Origin: Candidatus Margulisiibacteriota bacterium
Lineage (GTDB): Bacteria; Margulisbacteria; WOR-1; JAKLHX01; JBAZKV01
Assembly (NCBI GenBank): GCA_041650635.1
Contig: JBAZKV010000013.1
Coordinates: forward strand, 1 to 47,905
DNA length: 47,905 nucleotides
Direction of reading: 5' to 3'
The notes under the pieces are model-generated. The model was not told the origin of the DNA and made no database searches. It saw only the letters and a list, made by a program, of their open reading frames with translations. Within the stretch, counting starts at the first letter, position 1; every line of letters starts with the position of its first letter. The translations under genes and the position numbers were made by a program. Below, piece by piece: positions 1 through 8,808 of this stretch.

Positions 1-476
1 ATCTGCCCGAACCAGGCAAGGTTGAACCAGATCTGAAGGTCAAAAAATTCCCTGTTGGAGAACCTTTTAGACACTTCCGCAATTTCTTCTATCGTCACGA
101 ACCTGCCCCTTTTAAGCAGCAGATCGGCATACCTGGGATAGGGCTTTACCATGGTGTCCCAGTTGGCCATGAAAAAATTCTTAAGGATAAAGACCTTCTC
201 GTCCGGGTTAAGGTCCTGAGGCTGCCTGATAGACAGTTCAAGGTATTTGTCCCTGGCATTTCCTGCCGTATAGTCCTCTATCTGCGCCAGCAGCGAAGGG
301 ACGACATTGTAAGTGGACCTTATCTGCGGAAAGTCGTCAAGATAGGCGGCCATGTCAAAGTAGTCTTTTATCGCGTGGAGCCTTACCCACGGCAGCATGT
401 ACTCGCCCGTTACAAGGTCCTTATAGAACGGCTGGTGCATGTGCCAGACAAAGGCAACGGAAAGCTTGTTCCTCAT
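1..476 (-). CDS. Glycoside hydrolase family 57 protein, N-terminal part
   Basis: The minus-strand frame opens at ATG 476 and runs off the left edge, giving about 158 residues. Residues 9-20 read FVWHMHQPFYKD; HxHQP near the N-terminus is the first conserved motif of family GH57 (alpha-amylases, 4-alpha-glucanotransferases, branching enzymes). The next residues (YMLPWVRLHAIKDYFDM and a later TYNVVPSLL) also follow that family. It probably acts on intracellular alpha-glucan, but the catalytic residues lie outside the window, so the exact activity is open. It follows mutS after 26 bases. No Shine-Dalgarno is visible; an extended -10 box lies 12 bases before the ATG, so it may have its own nearly leaderless transcript. 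Confidence 0.85.
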   Translation of the reverse strand, partial: MRNKLSVAFVWHMHQPFYKDLVTGEYMLPWVRLHAIKDYFDMAAYLDDFPQIRSTYNVVPSLLAQIEDYTAGNARDKYLELSIRQPQDLNPDEKVFILKNFFMANWDTMVKPYPRYADLLLKRGRFVTIEEIAEVSKRFSNREFFDLQIWFNLAWFGQ

Positions 477-488
477 AATTATAAAGGG

Positions 489-497
489 ATTATATCA
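489..497 (-). promoter_or_regulatory. Extended -10 box before the GH57 gene
   Basis: On the minus strand TGATATAAT lies here, with TATAAT at 494-489 and 12 bases to the ATG at 476. The predicted transcript would have only about six untranslated bases and no Shine-Dalgarno. Transcription as the last gene of the mutS operon is the alternative. Confidence 0.4.
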
Positions 498-502
498 TTC
501 CT

Positions 503-2968
503 TTACAATTTTCCAAAATCGTTCTCCACCATTTCAAGGGTCTTATACACTTCTTTTGCCCTAAAGATGACTTCGGAGGGAAGCCCTGCCAGTTTTGCCA
601 CCTGAATACCGTAGCTTTTGTCCGCCGGGCCGTCAACTATCCTGTGCAGAAAAATGATGCCGTCCCCGTCCTCTTTTACGGAGATGTTCATGTTCTTGAT
701 GCCCCTGTGTTTATCCGCAAGCGAAGTAAGTTCGTGGTAGTGGGTGGCAAAAAAGGTCTTTGCCCCTATTTTTTCGTGAATGTGCTCTGCCACGGCGCAT
801 GCTATCGACATCCCGTCGAATGTCGCTGTTCCTCTGCCTATTTCGTCCAGGATCACAAGACTGTCTTTTGTGGCGTTGTTTAAGATATTAGCGGTTTCCA
901 GCATCTCCACCATGAAAGTGGATTGCCCCATGTAGAGATCGTCCAGGGCCCCTACTCTGGTAAAGATCCTGTCGGTCAAAGGGACAGAGGCGCTCTTTGC
1001 CGGGACAAAGCTTCCTATATGGGCAAGAAGCACGATCAGAGCCACCTGCCTCATGTAGGTCGATTTTCCCGCCATGTTGGGCCCTGTCAGCATTATGAAA
1101 GAGCCGTTCTCATCCATCACAGTGTCATTGGGAACAAAGAGATGATGGCCTATTGTGTTCTCCACCACGGGATGGCGGCCGGATATTATGTGTAGATGCG
1201 GCTCGCGAGCCGCATCTACGTGAATCGCCCCTACAATCACCGGACGTACGTAATTTTCGCCGGCCGCGGTTTCGGCCAGAGACAGCAGCGCGTCTGTCGT
1301 TGATATTGTGTCTGCGATGGCCTGAAGTTCCTTTATATGCCGGGCGGTCGCTTCTCTTATCCCGCAAAACAGTTCATATTCCATCTCAACAAGCCTTTCC
1401 TGGGCGTTGAGCACCAGGGCTTCTTTTTCTTTGAGTTCCGGTGTTATGAACCGTTCGCAATTAACCAGAGTCTGCTTTCTTATATAGTCCATCGGAACAT
1501 ATTTAAGGTTGGATGATGTGACTTCTATGTAATAGCCGAAGACCTTTGTGAACCCGACCTTTAGCGACTTTATCCCGGTCCTTTGTCTTTCTTTTTCTTC
1601 CAGGTCCGAGATCCATTTTTTGCCGCTGAAGCTTGCCTGCCTTATCTCGTCCAATTCAGCGCTAAAGCCGCTCTTGATCAGCCCCCCATCTTTTACCTGA
1701 AAAGGAGGATCGTCATTTATGGCGGACCCTATCAGCTCGGCAACTTCCTCAATAGCGTTAACTTCGGCGGTCTTTTTTAGGATGGGAGAAGTGCAGTTCT
1801 TCAGCAGTTCTTTAATGTCCGGCAGTTTGAGAAGAGATTCTTTAAGAGCTACGAGGTCCCTCGCATTCGCGCTCTTTCCGGCCGTCCTGCTGGAGAGCCT
1901 TTCTATGTCCCTGATGCCGCCCAGAGCCGCAAGCAGTCTTTGGCGCAGCACCGCTTCTTTTGACAACTCTTCCACGGCATCCAACCTTAGGTTTATCTCC
2001 TTTTCATCTTTCAGCGGATAAAGCAGCCAGAAGCGGAGCTTTCTTGCACCCATGGGGGTGGCGGTGCGGTCAAGTATGGAAAGCAGGCTGCCTTTGTATG
2101 ATCTGTCCTTCATGGTCTCGACCAGTTCCAGGTTCTTTCTTGTTGGCGGATCTATGCTCATGAACCGGTCGGTGCTGTAGAGGGACAATCTGGTGATCTG
2201 GCCAAGCTCCGTCTTCTGTGTCTGTTCCAGATATTCGATTATCGAAGAAGAGGCGCAGAGCCCCTGTTCCTTTCCGGAAAAACCAAAACCCTCCAGAGAA
2301 CTGACCCCGAAAAACCTTCGCAGTTTTTCTGACGCCAGCTGCGGGTCTGACAGGTCCTTTAGCGTGTATTTTGTGGCGATGATCTTCCTTGAGGAAAGAA
2401 GCGAGGCAAGTCCCGGATCATTTTCAAGGACTCCCGGTGCCAAAAGACACTCTGCAGGAGAGATCCTCTCGATCTCGTCAAAAAGCGTTTTTCTTGCGCT
2501 GTTTCCTTTTATGTCGAGGGACTTAAAGAGCCCGGTAGAGGCGTCCGCATAGGAAAGACCGATGCCGTCCTGCCCGAAAGAGACCGCCATTAGAAAATTA
2601 TTGGTTTTTTCAAGGAGCATCGACTGGTCCGTGATCGTGCCGGGAGTAATGATCCTGGTTATCTGTCTATCTACGATCCCTTTTGCCTGCGACGGATCTT
2701 CCATCTGTTCACAGATAGCGACTTTGTATCCTTTTGAGACCAGTTTAGAGATATAGGGTTCAACGCTATGGTAAGGGACCCCGCACATCGGGAAGCGGTT
2801 CTCCCCTGTTCCCCTGCCTGTAAGTGTTATTTCCAGTTCGCGCGAAGCAAGTTCGGCGTCCTCTTCGAACATCTCGTAAAAGTCCCCCAGGCGGAACATC
2901 AGTATCGCGCCGTCTGTCTGAGATTTTATCTGACGGTACTGCTTCATCATCGGAGTGGGCTCTGGCAT
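503..2968 (-). CDS. mutS: DNA mismatch repair ATPase MutS
   Basis: An 821-residue MutS1, the usual family length. It binds mismatches and recruits MutL. The N-terminal mismatch-binding domain begins with MKQYRQIKSQTDGAILMFRLGDFYEMF, whose RLGDFYEMF matches the family, including the Phe-x-Glu wedge. The ATPase domain has Walker A GPNMAGKST near residue 630 and the signature DEIGRGTATFDG near 708. It starts 9 bases after pheT and is probably co-transcribed with trmH-pheS-pheT. Oddity: residues about 583-598 are encoded by a perfect 28-base palindrome plus flank (1192-1235), placed between YVRPVIV and the conserved SGRHPVVE, where relatives have no such segment. No other defect is seen. Confidence 0.97.
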   Translation of the reverse strand: MPEPTPMMKQYRQIKSQTDGAILMFRLGDFYEMFEEDAELASRELEITLTGRGTGENRFPMCGVPYHSVEPYISKLVSKGYKVAICEQMEDPSQAKGIVDRQITRIITPGTITDQSMLLEKTNNFLMAVSFGQDGIGLSYADASTGLFKSLDIKGNSARKTLFDEIERISPAECLLAPGVLENDPGLASLLSSRKIIATKYTLKDLSDPQLASEKLRRFFGVSSLEGFGFSGKEQGLCASSSIIEYLEQTQKTELGQITRLSLYSTDRFMSIDPPTRKNLELVETMKDRSYKGSLLSILDRTATPMGARKLRFWLLYPLKDEKEINLRLDAVEELSKEAVLRQRLLAALGGIRDIERLSSRTAGKSANARDLVALKESLLKLPDIKELLKNCTSPILKKTAEVNAIEEVAELIGSAINDDPPFQVKDGGLIKSGFSAELDEIRQASFSGKKWISDLEEKERQRTGIKSLKVGFTKVFGYYIEVTSSNLKYVPMDYIRKQTLVNCERFITPELKEKEALVLNAQERLVEMEYELFCGIREATARHIKELQAIADTISTTDALLSLAETAAGENYVRPVIVGAIHVDAAREPHLHIISGRHPVVENTIGHHLFVPNDTVMDENGSFIMLTGPNMAGKSTYMRQVALIVLLAHIGSFVPAKSASVPLTDRIFTRVGALDDLYMGQSTFMVEMLETANILNNATKDSLVILDEIGRGTATFDGMSIACAVAEHIHEKIGAKTFFATHYHELTSLADKHRGIKNMNISVKEDGDGIIFLHRIVDGPADKSYGIQVAKLAGLPSEVIFRAKEVYKTLEMVENDFGKL
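1192..1235. repeat. Palindromic element inside mutS
   Basis: Bases 1192-1219 form a perfect 28-base palindrome with half-site GTAGATGCGGCTCG, followed by GTGAATCGCCCCTAC. The second part resembles the GTAGGGGCGATT palindromes dispersed in many bacterial genomes. It keeps the mutS frame open and adds roughly 15 residues (GAIHVDAAREPHLHI) before the conserved RHPVVE. Confidence 0.8.
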
Positions 2969-2977
2969 GGGGATGAA

Positions 2978-5017
2978 TTACTTTCTTATCTGGACCTTTA
3001 ATTTTGACTCAAGTGTTTCCATGACCTTGTTGTGCGCAAGGTTCACTTCTTCGTCGGTGAGGGTCCTTTCCTTTGAGCGGTAAAGGACAAAATAGGCAAG
3101 GCTCTTTTTGCCTTTGGACTCGAACCTGTCAAAGATCCCCGTAGTTTCCACGAGAGGCCCTCCGGACTGTTTTATTGTTTCGACTATGGTTTTGTGGGTA
3201 ACGCCTGCGGGCACGAACATGGCCACATCCCGCCTTACCAGCGGATACTTTGGCGGTTGAACATAAACGGCCGTTTTTTTCTCTGTTTCGGGGAACTGCT
3301 CCAGGTCAAGTTCGAAAACATACACCGGCCTCGAAAGCCCGAAAGAGGCGCAGATCGCATCATTTACCTGCGACAGGAACCCGATCTTTTTTCCGCGCAC
3401 AAAGATATCGGCGCTGGTACCGGGCTGGCTGTGAGGATCTGCCGACGGCTCAAATGACGCTCCTTCTATCTGCGCCGAGTCAAAGATGTTCTCTACAGCG
3501 CCCTTCAGAAATGAAAGGTCCTGCTCGAGCCTGTCCCCTCCATCAAGACCCTTCCAGACGCTGCCCGTAAGAAGTGCCGAAACCTTGTTGGCCTCTTGAG
3601 GGGCTCCCGAAGTCTTCTTAAAGACCCTCCCTATTTCAAATAAAGCAATATCCTGTTCCTGCCTGTTAAAATTAAATTCCGCCGCTTCCAGCAGCCCGGG
3701 CAGAAGAGAGGTCCTGAGATGTGTCATCTCTTCTACCAGAGGGTTGTCGATCTTTACCGCGTCCTCTATGGGCATCAGGGCCTTTTTGCAAAGTTTTTCT
3801 CCCACCATGCTGAAGGTCTTGGCCTCGTTAAAACCGCAGGAAAGGAGGGCCTGCCTCGCTCCGGACTCGCAGGCGTTCTTTCTGTCGTATAAAACCTCAA
3901 GTTCGTTCTTTTTTGAGGCCGCGACTGTCCTGACAGTTTCAGGGACCTTATCATATCCGTATATCCTTGCGGTCTCTTCTATGAGGTCTATCTCTCTTTC
4001 TATATCTCCTGCCCGGAATAAAGGCACCGTTACCTCAAGGCTATCGACCCTGTCGGCCACTCCAAAACCCAGCCTCTCAAGTATGAGCACGGCCTCAAGT
4101 TTGGGGATCTCTATGCCGAGCACTTTTTTTATCCTGTCCAGCCGCAGGGCAATCTTTTTGGGAGTTCTTGGGCAGGACATTATGTCGATGCTCCCTTTTG
4201 CGACCTGACCGCCGGACAGTTCCGCTATCAGGGCTGCCGCCCTGTCCAGATAGGAAGAGACGCCGTCCCAATCGACCCCTTTTTCAAACCTTGCGGAGGA
4301 TTCGGTCCTCAGTTTGAGCCTTTTTGAAGTCTTATTGACCGCTGTCGGCTCAAAATAGGCGGATTCAAGAAGAATACTCTTTGTGACGGCCGAGACTTCG
4401 CTGCTCTTTCCTCCCATCACTCCCGCAACCGCCACGGGCTTTTCGCCGTCGCAGATAAGAAGGTCCTTGTCCGACAGTGTCCGCTGCGCAGCATCAAGCG
4501 TGGTAAGTTTTTCTCCGTTCTTTGCCCTGCGTACTATTATTTTTTTGTTGGCAAGGCGGTCAAGGTCAAAGGCATGCATCGGCTGGCCGGTCTCGAGCAT
4601 TATGTAGTTGGTGGCGTCCACAATGTTGTTTATAGGCCTCATCCCGCTCTCAAGCAGCCTTTTTTGCAGCCAGTCCGGCGAAGGCTTGACATGCAGTCCT
4701 GTTATTACCCTTGCCATGTACCTGGGGCACAGGTCCGCGTCCTTTACTTCTACCGAGGCAAAGGAAGAAACTAAATGGGTGCTCTCGGCAAGGTCCGGCA
4801 GGTCCAGTTTAAGCGAAGTGTTAAAAACCGCGCACAATTCCCTGGCTATCCCGATGATACTGTGGCAATCCCCCCGGTTTGGAAGGATATCCGCTTCCAG
4901 CACCCCGCTGCTGTCCGCGCTGCACTCTATTCCGCAAAGCGAAAGTTTTGCCGCGGCTTCCTGCGCGGTCGCCTTCAGGTCCACAAGGTCTTTAAGCCAG
5001 CTATACGGAGCTTTCAT
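2978..5017 (-). CDS. pheT: Phenylalanyl-tRNA synthetase beta subunit, lacking the tRNA-binding OB domain
   Basis: 679 residues, against about 790-800 for standard bacterial PheT. With PheS it forms the alpha2-beta2 enzyme that charges tRNA-Phe. The N-terminus (MKAPYSWLKDLVDL, then AAKLSLCGIECSADSSG) passes directly into VLEADILPNRGDCHSIIGIARELCAVF. In most bacteria about 110 residues of EMAP-II-like OB fold separate these two blocks, so that domain is cleanly absent. B3/B4 (about 80-250), B5 (about 275-350), the core-like domain and the C-terminal ferredoxin-fold anticodon-binding domain (about 590-679, KYPLVRRDVAMFV) are intact. It starts one base after pheS ends. The identity is firm; the domain loss is a direct reading. 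Confidence 0.96.
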   Translation of the reverse strand: MKAPYSWLKDLVDLKATAQEAAAKLSLCGIECSADSSGVLEADILPNRGDCHSIIGIARELCAVFNTSLKLDLPDLAESTHLVSSFASVEVKDADLCPRYMARVITGLHVKPSPDWLQKRLLESGMRPINNIVDATNYIMLETGQPMHAFDLDRLANKKIIVRRAKNGEKLTTLDAAQRTLSDKDLLICDGEKPVAVAGVMGGKSSEVSAVTKSILLESAYFEPTAVNKTSKRLKLRTESSARFEKGVDWDGVSSYLDRAAALIAELSGGQVAKGSIDIMSCPRTPKKIALRLDRIKKVLGIEIPKLEAVLILERLGFGVADRVDSLEVTVPLFRAGDIEREIDLIEETARIYGYDKVPETVRTVAASKKNELEVLYDRKNACESGARQALLSCGFNEAKTFSMVGEKLCKKALMPIEDAVKIDNPLVEEMTHLRTSLLPGLLEAAEFNFNRQEQDIALFEIGRVFKKTSGAPQEANKVSALLTGSVWKGLDGGDRLEQDLSFLKGAVENIFDSAQIEGASFEPSADPHSQPGTSADIFVRGKKIGFLSQVNDAICASFGLSRPVYVFELDLEQFPETEKKTAVYVQPPKYPLVRRDVAMFVPAGVTHKTIVETIKQSGGPLVETTGIFDRFESKGKKSLAYFVLYRSKERTLTDEEVNLAHNKVMETLESKLKVQIRK

Positions 5018-5018
5018 T

Positions 5019-6029
5019 TTAGAACTGCCTCATTACACGCAGGTCGTTCTCAAAAAAGACCCGTATGTCATCTATCCCGTACTTTAGCATTGCGATCCTT
5101 TCTATTCCCACTCCAAAGGCAAAACCGCTTATCTGTTCGGGGTCGTATTTAACCGCCAAGAACACATTCGGGTCCACCATCCCGGATCCCAGTATCTCTA
5201 TCCAGCCGGTATTTTTGCATATCCTGCACCCTGCACCCTCGCACACAAAGCATTCGACATCCACCTCGGCCGAAGGCTCCGTAAAAGGAAAATAGCTTGG
5301 GCGCAGCCTTACTTTTCTATTTTTTCCGAACAGCTCCCTGCAGAAAGCGGCAAGCGTCCCTTTAAGGTCAGCAAAAGTTATGTCCCTTCCGGCGGTAAGA
5401 CCTTCTACCTGATGGAATACCGGAAGATGCGTAAGATCGGCGGCATCCCTTCTAAAAACCTTCCCGGGAAAGATCGCGGCAAAAGGCGGCTTGCTTTTTT
5501 CCATGTACCTGATCTGTACCGGAGAAGTGTGAGTTCTCAGCAGCAGGTTGTCCTTAATATAAAGCGTAGACCACATATCCCTTGACGGATGCCCGGCGGG
5601 TATATTAAGCGCTTCAAAATTGTAATGCTCGGTCTCTATTTCCGGGCCTTCGGCAACGCTGTAGCCCAGGCCCTTGAAAATAGCTATGACCTCTTCCATG
5701 GTCGTGGTCAAAATATTCTGTCTGCCTTTGGGGACCCTTTTGCCGGGAAGCGTATGGTCGAGGGCGGCTGCGGGAAGCAGGCCCCCTTTTGACAAAGATG
5801 TTTCTTTTTCTCCGACGGCTTCTTCAAGTTCCTGTTTAAGCTTGTTGAGCTCGGCGCCGGTCCCCTTTTTTTCTTCAGGCTTAAGGCCGGGGAGGTCCTT
5901 GAGGAGCGCGGCAAGTAAGCCTTTTCTGCCAAGATAAATGTTCTTTACTGCGGTTAATGCGGATAGATCAGCCGCGGAGCCTATCTGGTCCAGAGCCTCG
6001 GCCCTCAGTTTGCTTATTTTTTGATGCAT
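5019..6029 (-). CDS. pheS: Phenylalanyl-tRNA synthetase alpha subunit
   Basis: 336 residues, normal for bacterial PheS. It is the catalytic subunit. The N-terminal coiled coil (about 1-85) is followed by a class II aaRS core: motif 1 region LTTTMEEVIAIFKGLGY, motif 2 around LLRTHTSPVQIRYM and KVFRRDAADLTHLPVFHQVEGL, and motif 3 GFAFGVGIERIAMLKYGIDDIR. CEGAGCRICKNTGWIEILGSGMV carries an extra Cys cluster common in bacterial PheS. The ATG at 6029 overlaps the end of the upstream methylase by 16 bases and pheT follows after one base, so the three are translationally linked. Confidence 0.97.
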   Translation of the reverse strand: MHQKISKLRAEALDQIGSAADLSALTAVKNIYLGRKGLLAALLKDLPGLKPEEKKGTGAELNKLKQELEEAVGEKETSLSKGGLLPAAALDHTLPGKRVPKGRQNILTTTMEEVIAIFKGLGYSVAEGPEIETEHYNFEALNIPAGHPSRDMWSTLYIKDNLLLRTHTSPVQIRYMEKSKPPFAAIFPGKVFRRDAADLTHLPVFHQVEGLTAGRDITFADLKGTLAAFCRELFGKNRKVRLRPSYFPFTEPSAEVDVECFVCEGAGCRICKNTGWIEILGSGMVDPNVFLAVKYDPEQISGFAFGVGIERIAMLKYGIDDIRVFFENDLRVMRQF

Positions 6030-6811
6030 CTTTGTCTTACCGCCTCATACAACAAGATCGAACAAGAAACTGCCGCGTTAAGCGATTCCGCTTTTCCTAT
6101 GATAGGTATGGCCGCGGTCACATCGCAAAGGGCTTTTATTTCCTTTGAAATGCCGGAAGCCTCATTACCAATTATGATAGCAGATGGCAGGTTAAAATCA
6201 ACTTTTGTGTAAAGCGTTTTGGCCTTTGCATCGGCCGCTATCAACCTTATGCTTTTTTGCTCTTTCAGCGTTCTCAGGAAAGGCGCAAGGCCGCAGCCGT
6301 TGACCACGGGGAGATGAAAAAGGGAGCCCCCGGTCGATCTTACGGTTTTAGGGTTGTAGATATCCGCGCTGCCTTCAGAAAATATGACGGCATCGGCTCC
6401 CGCGGCATCGGCAGACCTTATCATAGTTCCGGCATTTCCAGGGTCTCTTATATTGTCACCGATGATAATGAGAGGGACCTTTCCAAGAACAAGGTCTTCT
6501 GTTCTGATCTGTGGCTTTTCAACGACCGCCATTATACCTCCCGGGCTTCCCAGACCGGTTATTTTATTGAATATTCTTTCGTCAATATGGATTAGCTCAG
6601 CGCCGCTGTTGTGAAGTCCTTTAATGAGCGATTTATCGGTAAATAGAAGATATTTGATGGGCAGACCGCCCTTTACCGCCTCGTCAAGATTAAACCGACC
6701 TTCAACAAAGAACAATCCCTCTTTATCCCTGTTCTTCTTATCGTTCAGACCGGAGATCATCTTTATGACGGAGTTGTCCGTGCTCGTGACCGTCCTAGAG
6801 GTATAACTCAT
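6014..6811 (-). CDS. TrmH/SpoU-family RNA 2'-O-methyltransferase
   Basis: 265 residues, SPOUT superfamily. The N-terminal substrate-binding domain (STDNSVIKMISGLNDKKNRDKEGLFFVEG) resembles RlmB/TsnR-type proteins. The C-terminal knot carries the three SpoU motifs: DNIRDPGNAGTMIRSADAAGADAVIF (about 118-143), AIIIGNEASGIS (about 212-223) and IPIIGKAESLNAAVSCSILLYE (about 235-256). It should methylate a ribose 2'-OH in rRNA or tRNA with SAM; the target cannot be told. It is the first gene of the pheS-pheT-mutS set. No Shine-Dalgarno is present, and a TATAAT lies 8 bases before the ATG, predicting a leaderless message. Confidence 0.9.
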   Translation of the reverse strand: MSYTSRTVTSTDNSVIKMISGLNDKKNRDKEGLFFVEGRFNLDEAVKGGLPIKYLLFTDKSLIKGLHNSGAELIHIDERIFNKITGLGSPGGIMAVVEKPQIRTEDLVLGKVPLIIIGDNIRDPGNAGTMIRSADAAGADAVIFSEGSADIYNPKTVRSTGGSLFHLPVVNGCGLAPFLRTLKEQKSIRLIAADAKAKTLYTKVDFNLPSAIIIGNEASGISKEIKALCDVTAAIPIIGKAESLNAAVSCSILLYEAVRQRCIKK

Positions 6812-6819
6812 ATATACGA

Positions 6820-6825
6820 ATTATA
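6820..6825 (-). promoter_or_regulatory. -10 box of the trmH-pheST-mutS operon, leaderless arrangement
   Basis: A perfect TATAAT on the minus strand ends 8 bases before ATG 6811. Normal initiation distance puts the start within one or two bases of the ATG, and no Shine-Dalgarno is present. Confidence 0.55.
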
Positions 6826-6859
6826 CCCCACAAACTGCCTGCCGGGATCGAACAAATCT

Positions 6860-8683
6860 TCAGAATTTGTCTTCAATGAACATTATTACGCTTTGCAGCA
6901 TTTTGTACATTTCGTAACCGTCCCTATTGTTATATTCTTTAAGCATTTTTCTTAATGCCGGCAATGCGGATTTTGCTTCGGGTCCAAGTTCTCCAAGAAC
7001 CATGGCGCAATACAGGCTTACGGGACCGTATCCGAAAGTATAATTGCCATATTGATGCCAACTGTTTGTCCGGTTATCGTTTGAGAGCTGAGAAACCATC
7101 AATGAGATCATAGTGCTGACATTGCCTTTCAACATCTCTTTGCTCTGATAATAAACATTTTTAAGCGCTGAAAGACTTCTGCATATCAGACCCGGGTTTA
7201 CATCCTTGCTTTTGATACAATCTATCAAATAAGCGACATAGTTATCTGTCCTTGCCTGCTTCCCGACAGACTCTATCGCATCAATCACGGTTATTCTTAG
7301 ATCGTTTGAGACATTCCGATCTCTAAGATCAAAGTTAATGAGAAAACTCAAATATTCAGATGACTGGCATTTCAAATATGTCAAAGCCTGAATAGAAAGC
7401 AATACAACTTCCGCATCATCACTTTTCAGCCTGGCTATCAGGTCGGGAACCGTATCCGCGACATTATTTATATTAAGGATTTTCAACGCTGCGCTAACCC
7501 CATCCTGGAGTGTCATTCCCCAGTCATGCTTCTGCGAGGTGTGTCCCGATGCCAGAACAAGGATAGGAAGGACCCTGGGATCGTTTTTTAGCTTGGCCAG
7601 TGCCTCTGCGGCATCTCCCGGCGCTTGCCAATATTCACCACCCATCATCCTGCGGAGAACATTCACAGAATATCTGTCTTTGAGATCTGCGATCATGTCC
7701 ATTCCGCGTATAAGATTATATGTTTCCCCCTCGCTTGGTCCAGGAACTCTTCCTTTTGACAGATCTGATATCCCTTTTCTTGTCTTAAGGATCTGAGTAA
7801 ATTCTTCCTGCCCCAGTGACACCAGGGCTTCAAGAACGGCGATCTCATAATCAAGACTGCTGTCCCTGTTCTGCCTGCTCCTTAAAGCGGCTATGATCTC
7901 TGGAGCTTTTTCCTTTGAGACTGAGCCGATATTTGCCAGAGCGGCTACGCACGCAGTTCTGCACAGGCAGTTCTCCTCAAATAATTGCCTGATGACCGAA
8001 TAACACTCCTCTGAGTTCGGCGCTATTCTGCTCTGAGCTAAAACCGCGCTGCCGCGGATGCCATAATCATCCGTATCAGGGTCTTTGATGAGTTTGAGCA
8101 ATATCGGGACTACAGGTAGAGAAGACTCTCCACCTATGAGCCCCAGAGCTTCAATCGGCCTCATGATCTCTTCCCCCTCAACGCGCTGAACTTTGCTTCT
8201 GGCGATCAGCTCCTCCAGCTTGAATATGATGCGCGGCGCGGCGCTTTGGGCTTGTGCGCCCATTTTGCCCAAAATAGATATGGCGGCACCTGACATATAG
8301 TTGCTTACGCTTCCGATTTTTTCAATAAGCGCGGGAATAGCTTCTGCAGGTGTGTTGCCGATGAAATTGATCAGGCGCATACATTCAGACCTGATGTTAA
8401 TGTTCTCATGTTTTAGTCCTTTAACCAGGAAAGGAACAGCTGCTTGCCCCATTCTAATCAGCTCACTGTTGGCAGAGCGTATTACTTCCGGATCTTTGTC
8501 GGTAAGTTGTTCGATAAGTTTCATTATCATAGTTTCATCGATGGCTGGACTATCAGCAGTTCTCTGCGCTATAAGCAGAGGCCTGTCAGAATCAAATGCC
8601 TCCTTCGGCTTTCGGATGGGGGTTCCTGATACCGGCTCGAGCCTCGCGCTTCTTATAAGCACTCCGTTTGTTTCTATTACCAT
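6860..8683 (-). CDS. HEAT-repeat protein, about 607 residues
   Basis: The chosen start is ATG 8683, preceded by AAAGGAG at good spacing; a GTG at 8743 would add 20 residues without such a site. After about 50 residues the protein is an array of HEAT/PBS-lyase-type helical repeats of 35-45 residues. Examples are LIEQLTDKDPEVIRSANSEL, AVPFLVKGLKHENINIRSEC and PDLIARLKSDDAEVVLLSIQAL. Such alpha-solenoids are binding scaffolds with no reaction of their own. There is no signal peptide or membrane segment. Directly upstream is a sigma-28-like promoter with the same 12-base spacing as those of the small-protein cluster at 24.9-39.1 kb, which suggests it belongs to that regulon. The partner is unknown. 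Confidence 0.85.
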   Translation of the reverse strand: MVIETNGVLIRSARLEPVSGTPIRKPKEAFDSDRPLLIAQRTADSPAIDETMIMKLIEQLTDKDPEVIRSANSELIRMGQAAVPFLVKGLKHENINIRSECMRLINFIGNTPAEAIPALIEKIGSVSNYMSGAAISILGKMGAQAQSAAPRIIFKLEELIARSKVQRVEGEEIMRPIEALGLIGGESSLPVVPILLKLIKDPDTDDYGIRGSAVLAQSRIAPNSEECYSVIRQLFEENCLCRTACVAALANIGSVSKEKAPEIIAALRSRQNRDSSLDYEIAVLEALVSLGQEEFTQILKTRKGISDLSKGRVPGPSEGETYNLIRGMDMIADLKDRYSVNVLRRMMGGEYWQAPGDAAEALAKLKNDPRVLPILVLASGHTSQKHDWGMTLQDGVSAALKILNINNVADTVPDLIARLKSDDAEVVLLSIQALTYLKCQSSEYLSFLINFDLRDRNVSNDLRITVIDAIESVGKQARTDNYVAYLIDCIKSKDVNPGLICRSLSALKNVYYQSKEMLKGNVSTMISLMVSQLSNDNRTNSWHQYGNYTFGYGPVSLYCAMVLGELGPEAKSALPALRKMLKEYNNRDGYEMYKMLQSVIMFIEDKF

Positions 8684-8714
8684 GTATATTCTCCTTTCGT
8701 GTTCTGTACCGTTT

Positions 8715-8742
8715 CTATCGACGGGATTTATGCTGAATTTCA
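8715..8742 (-). promoter_or_regulatory. Sigma-28-like promoter, variant -35, before the HEAT-repeat gene
   Basis: On the minus strand TGAAATTC (8742-8735), a 12-base spacer, then GTCGATAG (8722-8715). The -10 matches those before the cluster genes (GCCGATAG, TGCGATAG). The predicted start is near 8708, about 25 bases before the ATG, with the Shine-Dalgarno at 8697-8691 inside the leader. Confidence 0.55.
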
Positions 8743-8767
8743 CTTTTTCCTGCCCGCGATTTCGTTG

Positions 8768-8773
8768 TATAAT
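8768..8773 (+). promoter_or_regulatory. -10 box of pfp
   Basis: Perfect TATAAT on the plus strand, 35 bases before the TTG start of the phosphofructokinase gene. The -35 region is AT-rich without a good TTGACA match. It lies back to back with the sigma-28-like promoter of the HEAT-repeat gene. Confidence 0.4.
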
Positions 8774-8808
8774 AAAAAAACAGAATAAACCGCAGAAGGA
8801 GAAAGAAG

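Noticed and set aside
3744..4208. Long plus-strand frames antisense to pheT, mutS, groEL, infB and others
   Set aside because: Shadow frames of high-GC third positions in well-identified genes.
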